Of a stretch of 64,000 nt of DNA, positions 1 through 9,125 are shown piece after piece. The stretch comes from Paraniabella hibiscisoli (lineage in GTDB: Bacteria; Bacteroidota; Bacteroidia; Chitinophagales; Chitinophagaceae), in the NCBI RefSeq assembly GCF_022512515.1, contig NZ_JAKWBK010000001.1:4402001-4466000 (forward strand). Reading direction: 5' to 3'. Both the position numbers and the translations under genes were made by a program. A model generated the notes under the pieces. That model was not told where the DNA came from. It searched no databases and saw only the letters and a list, made by a program, of their open reading frames with translations. Every line of letters begins with the position of its first letter. Within the stretch, counting starts at the first letter, position 1.

Positions 1-693
1 TTTTATGTTTCGTATTGTTTCCTTCAGCCCAGCCTGATGAAGCCTATATGACCATGGTTACCCAGTTACTGCCTACCGGAGTTATAGGTCTTGTGATCTG
101 TGTATTGATCGCCGTATTGGTAGCTACCATTGGTTCCTCGCTGAATGCGTTGAGCACGGTTTTTACCAATGATATCTATGTAAAAAAATGAACCCCGAAG
201 CCTCGGTAAAAAAACAAATACAGGTGGGACGGATCGTAGTTGTGGCTGGTTGTTTTATTGCTGTGTTAATGGCAATTGCACTTGATAATGTTAAGGGGCA
301 AAGCCTTTTTATATTTTCCAATCGATATTGGGATTCTTAGCGCCTTCTTTATCTGTAGTCTTCCTGTTGGCAGTATTCTGGAAACGGTTGACAAGAACAG
401 CAGTGAACATTACTTTAAGCTGGGGTTCGGTATTTAGTCTTTCGGTAGGATTGGTGTATTTATGGATATTACCGAAAGATGGTAATCCATATTTTACCTG
501 GCCCCATCCTTTTATGATTTCTTTTTACATTTTCGCTATCCTTTTTGTATTGGCTATTATCATATCATTACTAGGCAAAGCGCCAGAACCTAATGCGATA
601 GAAGCAGAGGCGATCCCGCCAACCAGCAGTAAGGTAAAATGGTTATTTGGTTTACTCGGATTGATTATCCTTATTATTTACATCATATTCTAA
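1..693 (+). CDS. Sodium:solute symporter (SSS family), C-terminal part, frameshifted
   Basis: This is the 3' part of an inner-membrane Na+/solute symporter; the 5' end lies outside the window. Seen: the first piece reads PDEAYMTMVTQLLPTG followed by a membrane helix and then STVFTNDIYVKK, a typical SSS-family segment. The frame breaks in the A-run near 188 and again in the T-rich stretch near 310-325. The last piece (328-693) has four or so hydrophobic helices, ending in one at the extreme C-terminus. Its position 20 nt ahead of a GH78 rhamnosidase gene suggests that it imports a sugar released by the neighbouring hydrolases. The substrate cannot be told from the sequence. The breaks look like assembly indels, because the protein reads normally on either side of each. 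Confidence 0.8.
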
Positions 694-713
694 AAATATA
701 ACGGTTACTTTTT

Positions 714-2910
714 ATGAATAAAGGTTTACAGAATTTAAAATGCAGCATTCAAAATTTAAAATGGGCAATTTCGTTGATGGTCTTGATGCCTTTTGGGCAA
801 ACAGCAATTGCCCAAAAAGCAGAGTGGGTGTGGTATCCGGGCGATTATGAAATATGGTTATCGAACCAGATGCAGAACCGTCGTACAGAACGCGGTGTGT
901 TTTTCCCGGTATTCTGGAAAATAGATAACCATTACCCGCTGATCGATTTTCATAAAGTATTTGAATTGACTGAACCTGAAGAAGTGGAGATCTATGTGCA
1001 GGGGCAATACAATATAAAGTTGGATGGTAAGGCTTTTGAAGGCTATCCTAAAAAGATAACCGTGCCGGCTGGAAAGCATAAGATCAATATTAAAGTGTTT
1101 AACCAGGCGCAGGTACCGGCCATTTTTGTAAGAGGAAAAAAAGTAGTGAGTGATAATACCTGGCTGGTAACATTTGAAGATAAAGAATGGATTGATGAAA
1201 CAGGTAAAACCTCTGATGTGTCTACCACCAAATGGATGAATGCGGTGTTTGGGATTTTCAGGATCCAAAACAATTACCATCTGAATTTAAGCTACCTGTA
1301 AAACCGGCCGAAGCAGTATCTACAAGCAAGGAAGCCGGGGGAACAGTGATTGACTTTGGAAAAGAAACATTTGGTTATATTAAACTCCATAACCTGAAGG
1401 GTAAGGGAAAACTGGCTATCTACTATGGCGAAAGTCGCGAAGAAGCCCTTGATACCGCACATACAGAAACCTATGATAAATTGGCTATTGATCAGGCTGG
1501 AGGAGATTATACCGTTGATCTTTCCAAGGCCTTCCGGTTTATAAATATCATTGCAGATGCGGGTATCAGTTTTGATAAAGCTTCCATGTTATATGAGTAT
1601 GCTGATCTGCAGGATAAGGGGTCTTTTAAATGTAATGATGAAGAGATTAACAAAATTTATGATGTAGCTAAGTACACATTTCATTTAAGCACCAAAGAAT
1701 TTTTTATAGATGGTATTAAAAGAGATCGTTGGGTATGGAGCGGCGATGCTTATCAAAGCTACCTGATGAATTATTACCTGACGAATGATAATGGCACTGT
1801 AAAAAGAACCACGCTGTCTTTGAGGGGAAAAGATCCGGTAACCAGCCACATCAATACCATTATGGATTACACTTTGTACTGGTTCCTGGGGTATACGACT
1901 ATTACTTGTACAGCGGCGATGCGGCTTTTGTAAAAGATAATTATGATCGTATGAAATCTTTGATGGCATATGTGTTGGGCCGCAGAAATAAAGACGGTTT
2001 GCTGGAAGGCCTGCCCGGAGACTGGGTGTTTATCGACTGGGCCGAAGGATTAAGCAAGCAGGGAGCAGTGAGTTTTGAACAACTATTATTCGCCCGCAGC
2101 CTGGAGACGATGGCGTTGGTGGCAGAACTGGTACAGGAGAAAGAAGATGCTGGCATGTATGCGAGCCTGGCTAAAGATGTTAAGAAGAAACTATTTGATT
2201 TGTACTGGAACGAACAGAAGCAGGCTATTGTGCACAGCTATGTAAATGGCAAACCAACAGATCATGTAACCCGTTACTCCAACATGTTTGCTATATTCTT
2301 TGACTACTTAAGCGATGCGCAGAAAAAGAATATCAAGAATACTGTTTTATTAAATAATAGTGTACCGCCTATTACAACGCCCTACATGCGGTTTTATGAA
2401 ATGGAAGCCTTATGTGCTTTGGGCGAACAGGATTATGTAACCAAAGAAATGAAATCTTACTGGGGTGGTATGCTAAAGCTGGGCGCTACTTCTTTCTGGG
2501 AAGAGTATAATCCAAAGAAATCGGGTGCAGAACATTACGCTATGTATGGCCGTAAATATGGCAAAAGCCTTTGTCATGCCTGGGGTGCCAGTCCTTTGTA
2601 TCTGCTGGGGAAATACTATCTGGGTGTAAAACCAACGGGTGCCGGTTACAGCGCGTATACTATTGAGCCCGCATTAGGTGGTTTAAAATGGATGGAAGGT
2701 AAAGTGCCTACACCAGCCGGAAATATTGAACTGTATTGTAGCACAACTAACATAAAGGTTAGTTCGCCGGTTGGTACGGGTAAGCTGGTGTTGAAAAGCA
2801 AAAGGGCGCCGTCTTCCAAAGAAGGTAGTTTCATCAATAAGGGTAATAATGTGTATGAGCTGACTTTGGAAAAGGGAAAGAACTATGATATCAAGTACCA
2901 GGCGTTGTAG
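714..2910 (+). CDS. Alpha-L-rhamnosidase-type glycoside hydrolase (GH78), frameshifted
   Basis: This secreted or periplasmic hydrolase is expected to release terminal alpha-L-rhamnose from pectic or glycan side chains. The start ATG at 714 is followed by a signal peptide ending near TAIAQ. A beta-sandwich N-terminal part leads to a catalytic (alpha/alpha)6 region with the acidic motif DGIKRDRWVWSGD, characteristic of GH78, and a Bac_rhamnosid_C-like end. Three reading frames carry it: 714 to about 1240, about 1240 to 1887, and 1887 to 2910. Joining them restores continuous homology-like sequence (for example VWDFQDPKQLP and YDYYLYSGDAAF). About 730 residues is short for GH78 but usual for the compact Bacteroidota type. 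The leader begins with odd QNLKCSIQNLK repeats (see findings). Family confidence is good; the exact linkage is unknown. Confidence 0.82.
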
Positions 2911-2995
2911 GCGTGAATGGTGAATAGTCAATAATAAAAGGGATATTGAATAAGATCGTCATCTCGAACATAGGGAGAGATCTCTCGAATAAAAA
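2911..2995. repeat. Intergenic short repeats (GTGAATGGTGAATAGTCAAT type)
   Basis: The gap between the GH78 and GH127 genes begins with a degenerate 7-bp periodic stretch (GTGAATGGTGAATAGTCAAT). It continues with TCATCTCGAACATAGGGAG and GAGATCTCTCG, which resembles a dispersed intergenic repeat I remember from other Bacteroidota genomes. Related words recur at 8334-8372. No gene is seen. Confidence 0.45.
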
Positions 2996-2998
2996 GTG

Positions 2999-5029
2999 AT
3001 GAAAAAAATGATACAGATGAAAAAGGAATTTAAATTATTGGTAGCGGGTATAGTTTGCAGCGCTGCTGTAAACGCACAGAACGCATTGGTAAACACTTCG
3101 CAAAGCAAATTTGCAAAGTTGTCTGGTGTGGGATTAGGTGATGTGCATTGGACAAAAGGATTTTGGGCTGAGCGTTTTGATGTATTAAAGAATTCAATGG
3201 TGCCTACTTTATGGCGTACCTATACCAGCGATACCATTTGTTATTCTTTCCAGAATTTCAAAGTGGCCGCTGGTTTACAGGATGGTCGTTTCAGAGGCCC
3301 TTCCTTTCATGATGGTGATTTCTATAAAACACTGGAAGCAGTGGCCTCATTATATGCTTCTACCAAAGACCCGAAACTGAATGGTTGGATGGAAGACGCT
3401 ATTACAGTAATCGGCAAAGCTCAGAGAGCTGATGGATATATCTATACCAAAAACATCATTGAACAAAAGAAAACCGGCGAGCAAAAAATGTTCGATGATA
3501 AGCTAAGCTTTGAAGCTTATAATTTTGGTCACCTGATGACAGCCGGATGTGTACATTACAGGGCTACCGGTAAAAGTAACCTGCTGGATATAGCAAAAAA
3601 GCATCAGACTTCCTGATCGTCTTTTATAATAAAGCTACGCCCGAGCAGGCACGCAATGCCATCTGCCCTTCTCACTATATGGGCTTGGCGGAAATGTATC
3701 GTACCACCAAAAAAAAAATACCTCGATCTGCTGAATAAACTGATCGATATAAGAGGTACTGTTGAAGGTACAGATGACAACAGTGACCGTGCTCCCTTCA
3801 GGGATATGAAAAGAATTGTGGGACACGCGGTGAGAGCCAATTACCTGATGGCTGGAGTAGCAGACCTGTATGCTGAACAAGGCGATAAAACTTTATTGAA
3901 TACCCTGGATACTTTATGGAATAATGTGATCCATACTAAAATGTATGTAACGGGCGCTTGTGGCGCTTTATACGATGGTGTTTCGGTGGATGGAACTTCC
4001 TATATTCCTGATACCGTTCAAAAAGTGCATCAGTCTTATGGACGGGATTATCAACTGCCTAATTTCAGCGCGCACAATGAAACCTGCGCCAATATCGGGA
4101 ATGTGTTGTGGAATTATCGCATGTTTCTTTTAACAGGAGAAGAAAAGTATTTTGATATTGTGGAGCTGGCTCTCTACAATAGTGTATTAAGTGGCATCAG
4201 CATGGATGGTACCAGGTTCTTTTATACAAACCCATTAGCGCATACGGTAAACTACCCTTATCATCTGCGTTGGGAGGGTGGCCGTGTACCTTACATCAGC
4301 AAGTCAAATTGTTGTCCTCCGAATGTCGTGCGCACCATCGCTCAGATCAGCAATTACATGTACAGTACGGGTAAAGATGGTTTGTATATAAATATGTATG
4401 GGGGCAATAACCTTCAAACCGTATTAAACGATGGTAGTAAGATCGCTTTACAACAAACCAGTAATTATCCCTGGGATGGGGCTGTGTCATTGGCAATAAC
4501 TGAAGCTCCCGCCAAGCCATTGCCGGTTCATCTGCGTATTCCCGGTTGGTGTAACAAAGCTTCGGTTAAAGTAAATGGCAAGCTTGTTAATGCGAACCTT
4601 ACAGGTGGACGATATTTTACCTTAAACCAGGCATGGAAAAAGGGAGATAAAATCGAACTGGTGCTGGATATGCCAGCTACTCTGATCGAATCTAATCCGA
4701 TGGTAGAAGAAACCCGTAACCAGGTAGCAGTGAAAAGAGGTCCGGTAGTGTATTGTATAGAATCAACGGATATCCCTGCTCAGAAAGTTTTCAATATAGC
4801 GATACCATCCAATATACAACTGAAACCAGTACCTACCACTATAGCCAATGGTAACATGATGGCACTTACGGGTGAAGCCAGGCTTTTAAATAATGGCGAC
4901 TGGACAAGGAACCTGTATAAGGAAGTCAGCAAAAAACAAACACCGGTAAATGTTAAGTTAATACCTTACTATGCCTGGGCCAACCGCGGTGAAACCGATA
5001 TGAGCGTTTGGATGCCATTAGTAAGATAA
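2999..5029 (+). CDS. GH127 (DUF1680) beta-L-arabinofuranosidase-type hydrolase, frameshifted
   Basis: This is a retaining hydrolase whose nucleophile is a zinc-bound cysteine. Characterised GH127 members act on beta-L-arabinofuranosides, and one Bacteroides member acts on aceric acid in rhamnogalacturonan II. Seen: a signal peptide (SAAVNAQ) after ATG 2999, the Glu-x-Cys ligand pair in HNETCANIG, and the double Cys in SNCCPPNVV. These match the Zn ligands and catalytic Cys known for HypBA1. The frame shifts near 3600 and returns at an A10 run (3709-3718). The segment between reads DFLIVFYNKATPEQARNAI in the alternative frame, so the gene is probably intact in the organism. The total is about 676 residues, near the family norm. 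It is co-directional with GH78 and the sugar-acid operon. Confidence 0.85.
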
Positions 5030-5039
5030 AAGTTTCAAA

Positions 5040-5756
5040 ATGAGAATGCTGACCATCATTTGTTTATTAATAGTAGCTTCGACCACTGTTGATGGTCAGA
5101 CACCTTTAAATGGCAGGCCTTACAAAAGGCTGGAGCCCGGAAATAAAGCTCCTTTTAATTATCGTATGATTGTGGACCTTCCATATGTTATTGATTTCTC
5201 GGTAGACAGTAATCAACAAACGGATGTTGGAAAGCGATATGACAGCATTTTAGCTGAAGATCCAAAACTAGATAGGAATTTTGATTTTAGGTTTCAATTA
5301 AAACAGTATCATCTCCAGGCGAATTTCGATAATGTGTTTGTACTGACCTTAAAGGACAACAAATGGAAGGCGCAATATTTTACTATGGATGTTAAACCGA
5401 CAGCTGATAACGAAAGCCTCAATATTAAATTTATCGAACAATTGGAAATAGAACAATCCGGAGTAGATCAATTGTGGGAGCTGCTGGTTCAAAACAACCT
5501 GTTGAACTTACCCAGTCAGCTCAACATTAGGGAGAAAATGGTAGAGTATGTCATCGACAACACTGATTTTCAGATTAGCCAGAAAAGTATGTATATAGGA
5601 GACGGTGTTTTATACGAATTTGATCTTCAAAAATATGGAAAACAAAGGCATTATCAGTATGGAGAACCTTTTACGTATTTTAAAAAATATCTGCATATCA
5701 AAGAGTTAGCATATGCTGTAGTAAATATTTCATTGGTGCGAAAATTTTTAAAATAG
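5040..5756 (+). CDS. Hypothetical secreted protein
   Basis: This is an uninterrupted 238-residue reading frame starting 10 nt after the GH127 stop. A clear signal peptide (MRMLTIICLLIVASTTVDGQ) precedes a mainly polar mature chain rich in Asp, Asn, Lys and aromatic residues, with no further membrane helix. I do not recognise the family. A tract of alternating hydrophobic residues (FNYRMIVDLPYVIDFSV, and later FDNVFVLTL) suggests beta structure. Its place between a GH127 hydrolase and the RuBisCO-like protein suggests co-expression with the polysaccharide locus, but no function can be assigned. Confidence 0.7.
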   Translation: MRMLTIICLLIVASTTVDGQTPLNGRPYKRLEPGNKAPFNYRMIVDLPYVIDFSVDSNQQTDVGKRYDSILAEDPKLDRNFDFRFQLKQYHLQANFDNVFVLTLKDNKWKAQYFTMDVKPTADNESLNIKFIEQLEIEQSGVDQLWELLVQNNLLNLPSQLNIREKMVEYVIDNTDFQISQKSMYIGDGVLYEFDLQKYGKQRHYQYGEPFTYFKKYLHIKELAYAVVNISLVRKFLK

Positions 5757-5788
5757 CCGATGAGGTCATATTAAATTAAATAAACAAG

Positions 5789-7032
5789 ATGGAAAGAATT
5801 TTTGGAACCTACTATATAGAAACGCCTTATGATCCTGAAAAAGCAGCGGCCGTATTGGCTGGGGAGCAATCTTCCGGAACTTTTGTTGCAGTGCCGGGAG
5901 AAACAGAAGAGCTGAAGGAGCGATTTGCGGCAAGGGTAGAGCAGGTGGAACTGTTGGAGACTGTTGATCTTTCGGCCATTCCCGGTGCTGTTAGTGATAC
6001 CGGTAAGTACCATAGAGCGAAAGTTAAAGTGTCCTGGAGTATTGAAAACTTCGGCCACAACCTGCCTGTAATGGTGTCCACTTTGCAGGGTAACCTGTAT
6101 GAAATTACACAGTTTACCGGGTTGAAATTAATGGACATAGAATTGCCCCCTTCTTTTGGCCAACAGTTCAAAGGACCGGAGTTTGGGATAGCAGGTTGCA
6201 GGCAACTAACCGGCGTAGTAGAGCGGCCGTTGATCGGTACCATCATCAAGCCCTCTATTGGCCTTACTGTTGAGGATACGGCTGCTATGGTTCAAACACT
6301 GGCAGAAGCCGGAATAGATTTTATAAAAGATGATGAACTCTTATCTTCCTCAGCTAATTCCCGTTTTGAGGACAGGGTTGCCGGTATCATGGAGGTGATT
6401 AATAACCATGCTGACAAAACAGGTAAAAAAATAATGTATGCTTTTAACCTGAGCGGCGAGATTGATGAAATGTTATCGCGCTATGAAACAATCGTTCTAC
6501 ATGGCGGTACATGTGCAATGATCAGTATTAATAGTGTGGGCTTAAGCGCTGTTAAAAAATATGCGACCAACGCCAGTTGGCTATACATGCGCACAGAAAT
6601 GGATGGGGCATGCTTACAAGGCATCCTTTGCTGGGCATCGATTTCAGGGCGTATCAAAAAATATGGAGATTAGCAGGCGTGGATCAACTGCATGTAAATG
6701 GAATAAAGAATAAATTCTGGGAAACAGATGATAGTGTGGTGAATTCGATTGAAGCCTGTTTAACGCCCTTATTCGATCACAATAATGTTATCCCGGTTGT
6801 TTCGTCGGGCCAATGGGGAGGACAAGCTTTTGAGACCTGGAAGCGTACACAAACCCAGGATTTATTGTATATGGCCGGTGGAGGTATTATGGCTCATCCG
6901 ATGGGACCCGCTGCCGGCGTAATTGCGTTGCAACAGGCCTGGACGGCTGCTGTGGAAGGACTGACATTGGAAGAAGCTGCCACTGCCTACCCTGAATTTG
7001 CAAAGAGTGTAGAGAAATTTGGTAAAAAATAA
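5789..7032 (+). CDS. RuBisCO-like protein (form IV), probable sugar-acid-phosphate decarboxylase, frameshifted
   Basis: This is a cytoplasmic RuBisCO large-subunit homologue of about 414 residues. Seen: IIKPSIGL with Lys154 (the Lys175 equivalent of true RuBisCO), and DFIKDDE with Lys180, Asp182 and Glu183 (the carbamate/Mg site Lys201, Asp203, Glu204). After the frame break near 6560 come HAHRNGWGMLTRHPLLG, the second His in DQLHVNG, VVSSGQWGG and AGGGIMAHPMGPAAG. The second Lys of the usual KPK motif is Ser156, so CO2-fixing activity is not expected. Known family: RLPs next to DUF1537 kinases include 3-oxo-isoapionate-4-phosphate decarboxylase (OiaX) and a related transcarboxylase/hydrolase (OiaT). 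The kinase gene follows after 1 nt, which supports such a role. Which of the two reactions it performs is inference. Confidence 0.82.
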
Positions 7033-7033
7033 T

Positions 7034-8350
7034 ATGTCGGTTCTATCTCAAATACAATTGGCTTTTTATGGGGATGACTTCACAGGCTCTACCGATGCAC
7101 TGGAATTTGCCTGCAGAGCAGGTGCAAGGGCTGTATTATTTATAGAGCCACCTGACGCTTCTGTATTGGCCAGGTTCCCTGGTATCGATGTAATTGGAGT
7201 AGCTGGTAAAACAAGATCGCTGGATCCTGCTGAAATGGAGGAAGTATTAACCGAAGCTTTTGGAAAATTAAAAGACTTCCATCCAAGGCATATACATTAT
7301 AAAGTATGTTCCACATTTGATTCTTCGCCTTCCGTTGGAAGTATTGGTCGCGTAATGGATGTTGGAAGCCAGGTTTTTTCAAGCCCGTTAATACCGGTTT
7401 TAGGTGGAACACCCTCTTTAGGCCGGTATTGCGTATTTGGAAACCTGTTTGCAAGAATGGGTATTGGCAGTAACGGTGCTATCTATCGCTTAGACCGGCA
7501 TCCGTCCATGACGAAACATCCTGTTACACCGGCTGATGAGAGCGACCTTCGTTTACATATACAAAAGCAAACCATCAAACGGCTGGCACTGATCGATATG
7601 GTTCAAATGCAAAAGCCGGTAACAGAATGGCATCATGCAATACAAGGAGAAGAAGCTGTATTAATTGATGCTGCTGAGGAGCAGCAGTTGGGAAAAATAG
7701 GTGAATGGCTGGATGCACAGGTTATTGATAACACACCTCTGTTTTCGATAGGGTCTTCAGCGGTCGAAGTGGCTTTAGGTACCGTATGGAATAAAAGAGA
7801 GAACATAGAGTCTGCTCAAAAATGGTCTGAGCCGGGAAAGGCAACACCCTTATTGGTGGTTTCAGGAAGCTGTTCACCCGTAACCGCCGTCCAGATCAAT
7901 TGGGCCATAGAAAATGGATTTGAAGCGATTGTATTAGATGCCGCAACCGTTTGTAATGATGGGGTTTCTGCGTCAATCCAAGAAAAAATAAATGATATAT
8001 TGAAGAGCAGGAAAAATGTACTGGTGCATACCGGATCAAAAGATGGAGCTAACCTGTCCTCGCAAAAATTAGGAACTGCCTTAGGTAGAATGGCGAGGGA
8101 GGCCGTAGAAGAATCTAAGATTAAGCGGGTAGTCATTGCTGGCGGCGATACCAGCAGCTATGCTGCAAGAGCTATGCAAATTGAAGCTGTGGAAATGATT
8201 GCACCATTGGTGGCAGGAGCGCCTTTATGCAAAGCCTATTCAGTCAACCCGGCTATAAACGGACTTGAAGTAAACTTTAAAGGCGGACAAGTAGGTGCGG
8301 CTGACTATTTTGGTGTGTTGAGAGACGGAAGAATGATGAATAATGAATAG
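7034..8350 (+). CDS. Four-carbon acid sugar kinase family protein (DUF1537), possible 3-oxo-isoapionate kinase
   Basis: This is an ATP-dependent kinase for a sugar acid or ketonic acid, acting in the cytoplasm. I chose ATG 7034 (one base after the RLP stop) because the N-terminal motif FYGDDFTGSTDALEF should lie close to the start. This is the substrate-side signature of DUF1537 kinases. The C-terminal nucleotide-binding half shows VVSGSCSPVTAVQ, then VVIAGGDTSSYAA and VNPAINGLEVNFKGGQVG. The length of 438 residues is normal and there is no frame break. In apionate pathways the DUF1537 kinase OiaK supplies the phosphorylated substrate for the adjacent RLP, so the pairing suggests the same order here. 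Other DUF1537 kinases act on erythronate, threonate or tagaturonate-type acids, so the substrate is not certain. Confidence 0.85.
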   Translation: MSVLSQIQLAFYGDDFTGSTDALEFACRAGARAVLFIEPPDASVLARFPGIDVIGVAGKTRSLDPAEMEEVLTEAFGKLKDFHPRHIHYKVCSTFDSSPSVGSIGRVMDVGSQVFSSPLIPVLGGTPSLGRYCVFGNLFARMGIGSNGAIYRLDRHPSMTKHPVTPADESDLRLHIQKQTIKRLALIDMVQMQKPVTEWHHAIQGEEAVLIDAAEEQQLGKIGEWLDAQVIDNTPLFSIGSSAVEVALGTVWNKRENIESAQKWSEPGKATPLLVVSGSCSPVTAVQINWAIENGFEAIVLDAATVCNDGVSASIQEKINDILKSRKNVLVHTGSKDGANLSSQKLGTALGRMAREAVEESKIKRVVIAGGDTSSYAARAMQIEAVEMIAPLVAGAPLCKAYSVNPAINGLEVNFKGGQVGAADYFGVLRDGRMMNNE

Positions 8351-8415
8351 TCAATTGTGAATGGTGAATCTTGGCATTTGAGCCAGCTACTAGCCACTCG
8401 TCAAAAAATAAAAAT
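8334..8415. repeat. Intergenic degenerate 7-bp repeats overlapping kinase 3' end
   Basis: From 8334 the sequence runs as ATGAATAATGAATAGTCAAT and GTGAATGGTGAATC, a near-copy of the words at 2911-2935. The repeat encodes the last residues of the kinase (MMNNE) and fills most of the 65-nt gap before the racemase-like gene. It also carries AGCCAGCTACTAGCCACTC. No coding function is seen. Confidence 0.4.
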
Positions 8416-9108
8416 ATGGAAAAGAATAAGAACACCTCTACTGGAGCTGGGGGTAAAACATTAGGATTAGTTCATACGTCGGCTACACTGGTACCCGTGT
8501 TTGATGAATTATGTAAGAAATATTTGCCAGGTGTAAAAGTGTTTAATATTGTAGATGATAGTCTCATTAAAAATACTATAGCCTGCGGCGAATTAACACC
8601 ACAAACTTCCAAGCGCGTGGTAAACTATGCAAATTCCGCAGAAGAGGCCGGCGCTGACTATATCATGTTTACCTGCTCTTCTATTGGTGCCGCAGTTGAA
8701 ACAGCGGCAACCTTAGCCGGAGTTCCTGTGTTACGTGTAGATCAGCCAATGGCAGACAAAGCGGTTGCTTCCGGAAAGAGAATAGGTGTAGTGGCTACCT
8801 TATCTACAACATTAGAACCCACAAGCGACCTGGTAAGACGGCGGGCTATAGTTGCCGGTAAAAACATAGAGCTCGTATCCCGGCTTTGCGAAGGTGCTTT
8901 TGAAGCATTAATGGGCGGCGACGCGCAAAAGCATGACGATATCGTGGGAGCTGCGTTAAAACAACTGGCTCAGGAAGTAGATGTCATTCTTTTGGCCCAG
9001 GCCTCTATGGCTCGTGTGGTGGGTAGCTTATCTGAAGAAGATAGGAAAGTACCGATATTGGCCAGCCCGCCTTTGGCTATGGAGTATTTAGCAGAAGTAT
9101 TAAAATAA
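8416..9108 (+). CDS. Aspartate/glutamate/hydantoin racemase-family protein
   Basis: This is a 230-residue protein of the two-cysteine racemase/isomerase fold. ATG 8416 is preferred over an in-frame start upstream because the intervening sequence is repeat-like. The two catalytic-type Cys are in FTCSSIG and RLCEGAF, and the first strand motif LGLVHTSATLVPVF is family-typical. Members racemise amino acids or hydantoins, isomerise maleate, or decarboxylate arylmalonates. Its place between the DUF1537 kinase (65 nt upstream) and a BASS transporter (17 nt downstream) argues for a step in the same sugar-acid pathway, not amino-acid racemisation. I know of no described apionate pathway using this family. 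The assignment to the family is firm; the reaction is unknown. Confidence 0.82.
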   Translation: MEKNKNTSTGAGGKTLGLVHTSATLVPVFDELCKKYLPGVKVFNIVDDSLIKNTIACGELTPQTSKRVVNYANSAEEAGADYIMFTCSSIGAAVETAATLAGVPVLRVDQPMADKAVASGKRIGVVATLSTTLEPTSDLVRRRAIVAGKNIELVSRLCEGAFEALMGGDAQKHDDIVGAALKQLAQEVDVILLAQASMARVVGSLSEEDRKVPILASPPLAMEYLAEVLK

Positions 9109-9125
9109 ACCAAACGATTGCTGCC

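Noticed and set aside
3600-3725. Possible programmed frameshifting in the GH127 gene and others
   Set aside because: Breaks occur in some thirty unrelated genes at varied places, including essential dapF. That fits sequencing indels, not a programmed signal.
8371-8415. Upstream in-frame extension of the racemase-like protein
   Set aside because: The extra 15 residues come from the repeat-like spacer; ATG 8416 gives a normal family start.
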